A stretch of 35,493 nucleotides of DNA, taken from positions 1 through 35,493 of the forward strand of contig JAEWBT010000123.1 of NCBI GenBank assembly GCA_023391015.1. Reading direction: 5' to 3'. The notes under the pieces were generated by a model. The model was not told where the DNA came from and searched no databases. It was given only the letters and a program-made list of their open reading frames with translations. Each line of letters starts with the position of its first letter. Positions within the stretch are counted from its first letter, which is position 1. Origin of the DNA: Bacteroidota bacterium (lineage in GTDB: Bacteria > Bacteroidota > Bacteroidia > Chitinophagales > Chitinophagaceae). The translations under genes and the position numbers were made by a program. Shown piece by piece: positions 24,746-32,090 of the stretch.

Positions 24746-24780
24746 AGAGATAAAAGACGACAGATAAAAGACAAAAGAGG
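24746..24780. repeat. Interspersed AAAAGACAAAAGA repeat, copy 3
   Basis: AGATAAAAGACGACAGATAA then AAGACAAAAGAGG. It lies immediately after the REP-like element and about 56 bp downstream of the YkuK-like gene's stop. Confidence 0.8.
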
Positions 24781-24835
24781 CGCGGTTTTGAGACGGCTGA
24801 ATGCAGCGGGATTTTCCGGAAATTTCCCCAATCTT

Positions 24836-25309
24836 TTAGTGAATCACGCGGTCGGCGCAGCTGGAGGAGGCGAAGGCGTCGGGCTTGGCGCGGAAGGTAA
24901 AACCCATGCCGAGGATGTAGCCCATGGCTTCGGAAAAAGCTTCGTGGGAGCGGTACTGCGGGTTGGCGTTGATGTCGGCGTGGACTTCCATTTCCACGTC
25001 TTCTTGCCGGAAAATATCGCAGAGTTTGTAGGCAATATCGATGCTGCGGGCCACCTCAGTGATCATGCGCTCGCGCAGAGACAGCGGCTGGTTGCTGCGC
25101 TCGGTGCTCAGGTACATAAAGCCGCCCTGGCCTTGCCGCAAAAACACAATGACAGTTGCAAATTCGGTTTCGGTGCCCCGCACGATCGAGTCGGTGCCGA
25201 TGCAGACTTTAAGTTTATACCCGGCCTCTTTTTCCCGCCGGAGGGTTTCGGAAACGGCTTCCTGAATGGGGATCCGGATGGGTTCACCCCGGTATTTTCG
25301 CCACTGCAT
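24836..25309 (-). CDS. YkuK-like (DUF458) RNase H-fold protein
   Basis: A 157-aa protein with an RNase H-like fold: KVCIGTDSI (35-42) supplies the first acidic residue, followed by FATVIVFLRQGQGG and VEMEVHADINANPQYRSHEAFSEAMGYILGMGF near 103-135, ending in a short tail. This matches DUF458/YkuK-family proteins of about 150-170 aa, whose function is unknown although a nuclease role is suspected from the fold. It is separated from the downstream BatA gene by a 483-bp repeat region and is likely monocistronic. Confidence 0.85.
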   Translation of the reverse strand: MQWRKYRGEPIRIPIQEAVSETLRREKEAGYKLKVCIGTDSIVRGTETEFATVIVFLRQGQGGFMYLSTERSNQPLSLRERMITEVARSIDIAYKLCDIFRQEDVEMEVHADINANPQYRSHEAFSEAMGYILGMGFTFRAKPDAFASSSCADRVIH

Positions 25310-25391
25310 ACGCGCTGAAAAGATTTTTTAAAAATGATCCAGACTTCCAAACCAAACTTCTCCGGCAGACTCCTTAAATGTACGGGTTTTT

Positions 25392-25426
25392 AAGACAAAA
25401 GACGATAGATAAAAGACAAAAGAGGG
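25392..25426. repeat. Interspersed AAAAGACAAAAGA repeat, copy 4
   Basis: AAGACAAAAGACGATAGAT then AAAAGACAAAAGAGGG, the closest match to copy 1. It lies about 80 bp upstream of the YkuK-like gene start. Confidence 0.85.
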
Positions 25427-25573
25427 TTTGAGGAATTAAGAGCGCCAGGATGGGAGCGGGTCCTTGTCTGCGTAATGTGTTTTTTTGAAATGTAAAGACC
25501 GGCTTTGCCACTCCAATTGAAAGCCGCAGGCTTCAACGTCCGGAGGGCTTCCAACAGTTCCAACAGCGAAGCG

Positions 25574-26143
25574 CTACGTGCTGCTGCCCCATTTGAAGCC
25601 GCCGGCGTCCAGTCCGCAGAGTTGCAGGGCGCGGTGGACGACGGTGAGCGCCAATTGCTCCATGTTTTGAGGGCGGGAGTAGAAGGAAGGCGAGGCCGGA
25701 AGAATCACGCCGCCGGCTTCGGTGACGGTTGTCATGGCGCGCAGGTGGAGAAGGTTGTAGGGCGTTTCGCGGACGATGAGGATAAGCTTTTTGCGTTCTT
25801 TGAGCATTACGTCGGCTCCGCGGATAATGAGGTCGCCGCTGACGCCGGCAGCGATGCGGCCCAGGGTTCCGGTACTGCACGGGCAGATGATGAGGGCGTC
25901 ATAGCCTGCGGAGCCGGAGGCGAATGGGGCATTAAAATCTTTGCGGTCAAAGTTCCGGAACGGAGGGCCGTCGTCGGGGATTTGCTCATTCATTTCGGCG
26001 GCCCACACCTGCCGGGCGGTTTCGCTCCAGACCACGGAAACCTCTTCTATTTTTCCGGAATTTTGCAGGCTGCGCAGCGCTTGGAGCAGGAGGTGGGCGT
26101 AGATAGAACCGCTGGCACCGGTAATGGCAAGGGCAATTTTCAT
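25574..26143 (-). CDS. ubiX: UbiX-type flavin prenyltransferase
   Basis: A 189-aa flavoprotein. The flavin-binding GASGSIYA is at 9-16. The conserved block CPCSTGTLGRIAAGVSGDLIIRGADVMLKE, then KLILIVRETPYNLLHLRAM, is diagnostic for UbiX/Pad1. UbiX adds a dimethylallyl group to FMN to make prenylated FMN for UbiD-type decarboxylases. No ubiD is present in the window. The ATG at 26143 gives the standard N-terminus MKIALAITGASG. Confidence 0.95.
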   Translation of the reverse strand: MKIALAITGASGSIYAHLLLQALRSLQNSGKIEEVSVVWSETARQVWAAEMNEQIPDDGPPFRNFDRKDFNAPFASGSAGYDALIICPCSTGTLGRIAAGVSGDLIIRGADVMLKERKKLILIVRETPYNLLHLRAMTTVTEAGGVILPASPSFYSRPQNMEQLALTVVHRALQLCGLDAGGFKWGSST

Positions 26144-26210
26144 GTGGGGGAAATTCGGGAATATTTTCCGGAAAAAAGTATTTCATTCCCGCACGGGTGG
26201 CTTGAAAATG

Positions 26211-26218
26211 TATCTTTG
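26211..26218 (+). promoter_or_regulatory. Bacteroidota -7 box upstream of the secreted thioredoxin gene
   Basis: TATCTTTG is an exact TAnnTTTG match, 42 bp before the ATG at 26261. No convincing -33 TTG is present at the expected spacing. Confidence 0.5.
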
Positions 26219-26260
26219 GGATAAACCGTTTGGGGGACGCGTCGTCTGAACACTCCGACT

Positions 26261-26812
26261 ATGAAAAAGATTTTCTCCTTCTTCCTTTTGTTTCTAACTG
26301 CTTTCGCTCCTGCCTTTGCCGGTGGCGAAGAAAAGAGTGGCATTCGCTGGATGAGTTTTGATGAAGTGCAGGTCGCGATGGCCAAGGAGCCGCGCCGCGT
26401 GTTTATGGATGTTTATACCGACTGGTGTGGCTGGTGCAAGGTGATGGACCGGAAAACCTTTTCCAATCCGGAGGTGGCGGCTTACATCAACAAGAATTTC
26501 TACCCCGTAAAGTTCAATGCCGAGACTGATCAGCCGATCCGGTTTGTGGGCAAGGTGTGGGAGCGCGAGGAAGGCGGCAAAACCAACCGGCTGGCTATTG
26601 AGCTGTTGCGCGGACAGATGAGCTACCCCAGTACCGTGATTATGGAGCCGGGCTTTCAGAGTGTGCAGGCCATTCCGGGGTACCTGGACGTGCCCACGAT
26701 TGAAACCATCCTGACCTACCTGACGGAGGGCCACAATACCGGGAAAAATCCGATTCCGTTTCCGGAATTTCAGAAGAGTTATAAGACGCAATGGAAGGTT
26801 TTGGAGAAATAA
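26261..26812 (+). CDS. Secreted thioredoxin-fold protein (DUF255-like)
   Basis: A 183-aa protein with a signal peptide cleaved after FAPAFA (residue 20). A thioredoxin fold follows with the redox motif Trp-Cys56-Gly-Trp-Cys59 (YTDWCGWCK), then FSNPEVAAYINKNFYPVKFNAE and the cis-Pro region SYPSTVIMEPG. The WCGWC form is typical of thioredoxin-7/DUF255-type periplasmic proteins, which handle thiol-disulfide exchange on exported proteins. It has its own -7 promoter box and a strong terminator. Confidence 0.9.
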   Translation: MKKIFSFFLLFLTAFAPAFAGGEEKSGIRWMSFDEVQVAMAKEPRRVFMDVYTDWCGWCKVMDRKTFSNPEVAAYINKNFYPVKFNAETDQPIRFVGKVWEREEGGKTNRLAIELLRGQMSYPSTVIMEPGFQSVQAIPGYLDVPTIETILTYLTEGHNTGKNPIPFPEFQKSYKTQWKVLEK

Positions 26813-26830
26813 TCTTTGGTGTCCTTTTCT

Positions 26831-26870
26831 AAAAAGAGCCGCTGTTTCCGGAAACAGCGGCTCTTTTTTT
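26831..26870 (+). terminator. Perfect-palindrome terminator after the thioredoxin gene
   Basis: A 38-bp perfect palindrome (26831-26868), with arms AAAAAGAGCCGCTGTTTCC and its complement, centred on TTTCCGGAAA and followed by a T-run. The iterated TTCCGGAA motif forms the apex. It can act in both directions. Confidence 0.95.
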
Positions 26871-26947
26871 GTCAGCAATTGGTTCCCAAAGGGTGTGAGC
26901 GGGAATAGTTCCAACAAGCTCATTTCACGTTTCCGGAAAAAGACCTT

Positions 26948-29104
26948 TTACTCGCCCTTCCCGAAGATCTGCTTTGCCAGTCGCAGCCACTGCTCGGAGC
27001 GTTTTTTGCCAGCCGGCAGCACGGCGGTTGCTTGTGTGTCAACACCTTCTTCTTCCGGCAATTCATGTTCTGGCTGCTGCGGATAAACAAGCAGAATACT
27101 GGCTTTCTGAAAATAAGTGGTCAGATAATAAGGCAGCTTCTCGCTCGCCGGTAGGTAAGAAGCCTGACCGCGCCGCGAGGTTACAATGGCGAAAAGGTCT
27201 TGCTTGCTTAGGACGCCGGTGAAAAACAAAAAATCTTCCCACGCCGTGAACGCGTTGTGAGAAACCGAAACCGAATGCGCTTTTTCGGCTTGGAGCGCCC
27301 CGAGGCGGTCGTTGGTGTGCGGACTGGCATAAAATGCCACCGACAGGCCGGCCTCTTTGGCGAGGGTCATCAACCGCTCGTGCCAGCTTTCAAAACCAGG
27401 CTCTTCTTCTGCGCCGGGCGTCACTACAACCACCATACGGCTGAGGGTGTTGATCGGCCTGACAGGTTTGTAGATAAAAACGTTTTCGAAGATACGGTTG
27501 AGCAACTGCGGCGTTGTCTTGCCCAGCGCGCCAGTCATGTCGGCGTCGCGGTGGAGACCAATAATCAGGTCGGTGATGTGTTTTTCCCGGACGGTGTAGG
27601 TGATGCCGCTCACCACGCTGTTGTCGTAGCGCGAGAGGGGAACGACTTCGTTTTCGGTGGCGGCCGCCTGCTTTACAGCGTTGTCCAGCATCTTCTTGCC
27701 TACTGCAGCGGCGTTGTCGGCGCCGTCGTCGCTCACGATGTGAAGGGCATACACCGGCAGGGCGCTTTTCTTGGGTCGCATCATCAGCCCGAGGTCAATT
27801 AGTTCCGGAACGCTTTCGGGAACGGCCACCGAAATCAGAATGCCGCCCTCTGCCGGAACTGCTCCCCCGGCCGCCGCTTCCTCTTCAGCCGCCATTTTTT
27901 TAGCTGCTTTCTCTACTACAAAAGAGCTGACTGCACAGCTCACCAGAATCAGGAGGACCGCGCCGTTCAAAACGTCTTCTCCCAGAAGCCGGATCGGTTC
28001 GCCGGTAGCGGTTTCGCCAATAATGATATTAAAACCCACCAGGATGATGGCCAGTGTGGCAGCGGCATGTGCACCGCTCAGCCCATACATCAGCGTGCCT
28101 TCCCGGGCATTCATCTTAAAGATTTTTCGGGTAATCCAGGCAGCGGAAAATTTACCCAAAACCGCTGCCGCAATAATAACCCCGGCTACTTTCAACGGGC
28201 CAAAACCTTTGGTGAACACCGTTAAATCCACCAGCATCCCGACGCTAATAAGAAAGAATGGAATGAATATGGCGTTGCCCACAAACTCAATCCGGTTCAT
28301 CAGTGGTGAGGTATGGGGAACAAAGTTATTGAGTACCAGACCGGAAAAGAAAGCCCCGATAATGGCTTCCAGCCCGGCAGCTTCGGCCAAGAAAGCAGAC
28401 AGAAAGACGATTGCCAACACGAAAATGTATTGAGAGATACTGTCGTCAAACCGTTTAAAAAACCAGCGAATCAGTATCGGAAGGACAAAAAACACAATCC
28501 CGACAAATACCACGGTCGAGACACTGAGCTGCACCCAAAAGGCGTTGGAAGCGCTTTCCCGCGCGGTGCCGGCGATAATGGCCAGCAGCAAAAGCGCCAG
28601 AATATCGGTGATCATAGTGCCGCCTACGGCTATAGAGGCCGAACGGCTGCGGCTCACGCCATACTTGCTGGCAATAGGATATGCGATCAGCGTGTGGGTT
28701 GAAATCATACTGCCCATCAACACCGATGTCAGGAAACCGAACTTTAATAAAAAATAACTGGCAAGGGTGCCCAGCGTCAAAGGCAGGACGAAAGTGAAAA
28801 AACCAAACGTCAGTATTTTAACGCGGTTCTTCTTGAACTCGGTCAGGTCCAGTTCCAGCCCAGCCAAAAACATGATATACAGCAGCCCCACGGTGCCGAA
28901 CAGCACAATACTGCTGTCGCGCATCAGCAGGTTCAGGCCATACGGTCCCACAATCACTCCGGCCAGAATCAGCCCGATGATGTGGGGAACTTTTATTTTA
29001 TTGAAAAGTATCGGCGCAAAGAGGATGATGAATAAGACCAGCGAAAAAATAATCACCGGATTTTGTAGCGGCAGATCGAAATTCAGATCGTTCAGGAGCA
29101 GCAT
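26948..29104 (-). CDS. CPA2-family cation/proton antiporter with C-terminal USP-like region
   Basis: A 718-aa protein. Residues 1 to about 400 contain about 12 hydrophobic helices of the CPA2 (KefB/NapA-like) exchanger fold: FNKIKVPHIIGLILAGVIVGPYG, GLLYIMFLAGLELDLTEFKK, the ion-site helix GGTMITDILALLLLAI, and GLEAIIGAFFSGLVL. From about 425 to the end is a soluble region resembling universal-stress-protein folds (ILISVAVPESVPELIDLGLMM, ITDLIIGLHRDADMTGALGK), which may regulate transport. Na+ or K+ exchange for H+ is inferred. A lipoprotein gene lies 11 bp upstream, so they are co-transcribed. Confidence 0.92.
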   Translation of the reverse strand: MLLLNDLNFDLPLQNPVIIFSLVLFIILFAPILFNKIKVPHIIGLILAGVIVGPYGLNLLMRDSSIVLFGTVGLLYIMFLAGLELDLTEFKKNRVKILTFGFFTFVLPLTLGTLASYFLLKFGFLTSVLMGSMISTHTLIAYPIASKYGVSRSRSASIAVGGTMITDILALLLLAIIAGTARESASNAFWVQLSVSTVVFVGIVFFVLPILIRWFFKRFDDSISQYIFVLAIVFLSAFLAEAAGLEAIIGAFFSGLVLNNFVPHTSPLMNRIEFVGNAIFIPFFLISVGMLVDLTVFTKGFGPLKVAGVIIAAAVLGKFSAAWITRKIFKMNAREGTLMYGLSGAHAAATLAIILVGFNIIIGETATGEPIRLLGEDVLNGAVLLILVSCAVSSFVVEKAAKKMAAEEEAAAGGAVPAEGGILISVAVPESVPELIDLGLMMRPKKSALPVYALHIVSDDGADNAAAVGKKMLDNAVKQAAATENEVVPLSRYDNSVVSGITYTVREKHITDLIIGLHRDADMTGALGKTTPQLLNRIFENVFIYKPVRPINTLSRMVVVVTPGAEEEPGFESWHERLMTLAKEAGLSVAFYASPHTNDRLGALQAEKAHSVSVSHNAFTAWEDFLFFTGVLSKQDLFAIVTSRRGQASYLPASEKLPYYLTTYFQKASILLVYPQQPEHELPEEEGVDTQATAVLPAGKKRSEQWLRLAKQIFGKGE

Positions 29105-29115
29105 AATGGAAATGT

Positions 29116-29694
29116 CTAAAGGGTTGGCGTGCCGGCTTGCTTCTTTAACTGTAATTCATATACAATACGGCAGTCTTCCTCGCGGACGATTTCTCGCTTG
29201 CCTTCGAGGGTATTGTCATCTTTGAGCGTAAGGCTCACGCGGATATGAGTGGGGGTGCCATCGGCAGGCGTAACTTCCTCCATCAGGCGAATGCCGTTGA
29301 CGGTGTTTTCGCCCCGGTAGATACGCACGAGCCGGTCTTTCACCAGTGCGCGCACCAGCAGGCGGTTGCCTTCATAGGCAAACTCCCATACTTCCGATTT
29401 GACATCACCTACGGCCGAGCCGGAGCAGGTGGTTTCGGTGCAGGTCATCCTCGTATTCCAGCGGCCAATCAGGCGCGGCTCAAAACGCAGCAGCGTGTCC
29501 TGGGCAATAGAGTCTGCCCGTTGGCTTTTAAGGGTTAGTTCGGCTTCGCGGGCCGCCAGCGCCTGCTCCCGTTGATACAGCCGTGCTTCGCGCTGTGCCA
29601 TTTCCCTTTCGCGGAGTTCAATGGCTTCCTCGCGTTCACGCAGCCCACAGCCACTGGACAATACCGCTATCAATATACATAGAAAATATTTCAT
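29116..29694 (-). CDS. Small coiled-coil lipoprotein upstream of the antiporter
   Basis: A 193-aa protein from the ATG at 29694. The longer frame to 29889 would precede a lipoprotein signal and overlap the terminator. The signal is MKYFLCILIAVLSSGCGL with lipobox SSGC. Residues 20-65 are a heptad-rich coiled coil (REREEAIELREREMAQREARLYQREQAL...). The C-terminal part has beta segments and several Cys (MTCTETTCSG). There is no recognised domain. It lies 11 bp before the CPA2 antiporter gene. Confidence 0.8.
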   Translation of the reverse strand: MKYFLCILIAVLSSGCGLREREEAIELREREMAQREARLYQREQALAAREAELTLKSQRADSIAQDTLLRFEPRLIGRWNTRMTCTETTCSGSAVGDVKSEVWEFAYEGNRLLVRALVKDRLVRIYRGENTVNGIRLMEEVTPADGTPTHIRVSLTLKDDNTLEGKREIVREEDCRIVYELQLKKQAGTPTL

Positions 29695-29848
29695 TCTTTT
29701 GAAAAATCTTTTTAAGAAGAAAGAAAAAGGGCCGGCCTTGTATAGGCCCCACCTGCCGGAAAAGTGTAAAAGCCATTCCAACAACCCTGCAATAAGGATT
29801 TGGAAAGGCTGGTAACCAGACGATAATAAGGGAATTTCCGGAACAAAA

Positions 29849-29886
29849 AAACACCCGGCAGGATAAAAGACCTGCCGGGTGTTTTT
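29849..29886. terminator. Bidirectional terminator hairpin
   Basis: AACACCCGGCAGG (29850-29862) pairs with CCTGCCGGGTGTT (29871-29883) over an 8-nt loop, with T-runs on both strands. It separates the T9SS cargo gene from the lipoprotein-antiporter pair. Iterated ATTTCCGGAAAT copies flank it (29836, 29912, 29933). Confidence 0.92.
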
Positions 29887-29964
29887 CAAAAGTGCTTTAG
29901 TGTGATTCTATTTCCGGAAATCTCGTGCACATTTCCGGAAATTCAGGGCCCGTTCAGGTCTTCT

Positions 29965-31434
29965 TTATTGGACCACAAACGAAACCATTTCCTGCTTGCC
30001 GCCGGCGGTTTGAATGCGCACGAAGTACAGGCCTTTTGCAAGCGTCTCATTAAAAGAAAGTACCTGCTGGTCTTTAGTTGTGCCTTCATAAACCTTGGCT
30101 ACCTGCTGGCCTGCCGGGTTGATTACATCCACTTGCACATGGGGTTGATTTCCGGAAATTTCCAGTTTGAAAGCGCCGCTGTTGGGATTGGGATACAGCT
30201 TGATTTTTGAAGTTTCTGTTTTAGAAACGCTGGTAGGCGTGGCAGAGCGCTTCAGAACCACCGTGAAATCTGTGAACAGGTGGCCGTTTTTGGCGCGTAA
30301 TACCACCGGAACGGTCTGGTTAAATCCGCTTGTCGGCGTCCAGGCAATGGTGCCGGTAATGCTACTGGTGCCATTGCTTGACACCACAAATTGCGGCGGG
30401 TTGGTGCCCTGAAAAAGAGCGGAGTGCGCCGTCATTTCCAGTTGAGTCAGCACGGTTGCTACACTTCCGGTAACCGAAAACGTCAGCGGTTGGCCGGGTG
30501 TGTATTCCAGATAATAGTATTGACCTGGGAGGTTGTACTGCACATTGGAAGAGCGCGCCATCGTGGGCGTAGCATTGGAATCTTTCCCGATGACGATGTA
30601 TTGATAATCGCGCACCATGCTGCCGATTTTCACGCCGTTCCGGTATTCGTCTACCAGAAACGACTGTACAAAATTGCCGATGGTGCTGGGCGTCCAGTTA
30701 AAGGTTCCCGAAACCGGATTCAGCGAAAATGGATTGGACGGGTCGGCGGGGGGCGTAGAAAAGCCCGTTACCGGCGCGCCTAACGTAGCCGGCATTGTAG
30801 GATTCCAGGCCACGTCCGTCAGGGGCACGTTCAGCGACCACACCAGCGAATCGCCATCTGGGTCGTAGGGCAGAGGGTTGTAGGCCACCGGCATGTTGAC
30901 GTTAAAACAAGGGACCGGATTGGTGAGGAATTGTGGGCTGTTGTTGGCTCCTGTACCCGGTACGGTAAATTTCGTTACCAAACCCATACTTTCTGTACCC
31001 GGCTGGGTCATGTTCAGAATCGCTTGGTTCCGGCAGCACTCCGATGTTCTGAACCAATAGGTTCCACCCAAAAGCTGCACGGTGTCTTTATAAACGCCTA
31101 CCTCAATCGCATAGGGAGAATTGGCCAGCAGGCTGGTGCTCAGGGTCGAGTCTATCCGAAGTACGCCGGTAGAATCGTACACTACCGAAGGGTAGCCACT
31201 GGCATCCGGGGCCATAATGCTATAAGGATACTGTGTTTGAAGCATCACTGTGCCGGGGTTGGCATCCCGGTAATAAGTAAGCTGAACTTCATAGCTGTTT
31301 CCGGAAATATGCTTTACAATCATCTCGCCGCCCATCAGGTGGGTTGCGAAAGCAGCGGTGGAAATACTGCATAAAGCAGCGCCCAGAAGCAGGGATTTTC
31401 CGGCCCGGGAAAGAAGAGGTAGCGGGTTTTTCAT
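29965..31434 (-). CDS. T9SS-secreted surface protein with C-terminal sorting domain
   Basis: A 489-aa protein. A signal peptide runs to about residue 30 (LLLGAALCSISTAAFA). The mature start THLMGGEMIVKHISGNSYEVQLTYYRD is a motif shared by many gliding or T9SS cargo proteins. Ig-like modules follow (DPDGDSLVWSLNVPL near 200, NPVSGTFNWTP). The last 80 residues are a type A sorting domain: KIKLYPNPNSGAFKLEISG, then QVDVINPAGQQVAKVYEG and GLYFVRIQTAGGKQEMVSFVVQ. It should be exported across the outer membrane by the Por machinery and anchored or released. It is monocistronic. Confidence 0.93.
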   Translation of the reverse strand: MKNPLPLLSRAGKSLLLGAALCSISTAAFATHLMGGEMIVKHISGNSYEVQLTYYRDANPGTVMLQTQYPYSIMAPDASGYPSVVYDSTGVLRIDSTLSTSLLANSPYAIEVGVYKDTVQLLGGTYWFRTSECCRNQAILNMTQPGTESMGLVTKFTVPGTGANNSPQFLTNPVPCFNVNMPVAYNPLPYDPDGDSLVWSLNVPLTDVAWNPTMPATLGAPVTGFSTPPADPSNPFSLNPVSGTFNWTPSTIGNFVQSFLVDEYRNGVKIGSMVRDYQYIVIGKDSNATPTMARSSNVQYNLPGQYYYLEYTPGQPLTFSVTGSVATVLTQLEMTAHSALFQGTNPPQFVVSSNGTSSITGTIAWTPTSGFNQTVPVVLRAKNGHLFTDFTVVLKRSATPTSVSKTETSKIKLYPNPNSGAFKLEISGNQPHVQVDVINPAGQQVAKVYEGTTKDQQVLSFNETLAKGLYFVRIQTAGGKQEMVSFVVQ

Positions 31435-31618
31435 AGGAAAAGGATTTTTTGAGATAAAGGCAGTATTTAATCAGACATTGCCTGTTTGGGAAAGCGTTGG
31501 GTGTTTTTCTAAAAAATTTTAAAAAACGCACCTGCTTTCGTCTTCCTTTATAAGAACACAGGCTCCATTGCTGCCCTGCGATCCGCCATCCGGTGCTTTC
31601 AACCAGGCGGTATTGGCA

Positions 31619-31780
31619 GCCGCCCCGAAGGGGCGATAGGATTATAGCAATGAAACGATTTTTTTAGAAAACACAGCCCTGAAAGGGCGTAAGGATTGCC
31701 CGTATCCTATCGCCCCTTCGGGGCTCCTCTCCCTTTTGATACTTCTCTATAATACTTACGCCCCTTCGGGGCTAGAAAAC
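31619..31780. repeat. Cluster of four GCCCCGAAGGGGC-type palindromic units
   Basis: Unit A GCCCCGAAGGGGC (31622-31634) is followed by GATAGGATTATAGCAA. Unit B GCCCTGAAAGGGC is at 31675-31687 with flank TTAGAAAACACA. Unit C (31712-31724, GCCCCTTCGGGGC) is inverted with ATCCTATC flank. Unit D (31760-31772) is inverted with flank TAGAAAAC. A and C share 21 bp as inverted copies; B and D are related. This is REP-type structure. Confidence 0.85.
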
Positions 31781-32090
31781 GCATCCGCTCCCTTCTGGCA
31801 ACACAGCCAGGCTGAATTTCCGGAAATCTGTTTGCTTTTTTTCCATGCCTGCCGGGCACAATAGCCTGCATGGAGATATTAAAGCTGTCTGAAGTTTTCG
31901 GGAATCATTGTTTCAAGTGGACAGCGCAAAGGGCTTGCATGTGAGTAGCCGCCGGTGAACCCTGCGGAAAGGAACAGCTTTAATTAAATAACCCAGAAGG
32001 GGTTGAACACAGAGAAACCTTAGACAGCTTTATAGTCTGAAAAGGTCAATCAGAGCTTTTCAGAAACTCAAAATAAGGAAGGCCCGTACC
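31781..32090. other. Non-coding gap with one hairpin near the L,D-transpeptidase stop
   Basis: No ORF or known RNA family is recognised here. One iterated TTCCGGAA site is at 31818. A hairpin TCTGAAAAG (32036-32044) / CTTTTCAGA (32056-32064) lies 27 bp past the L,D-transpeptidase stop but lacks a U-tract on that strand. Confidence 0.6.
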
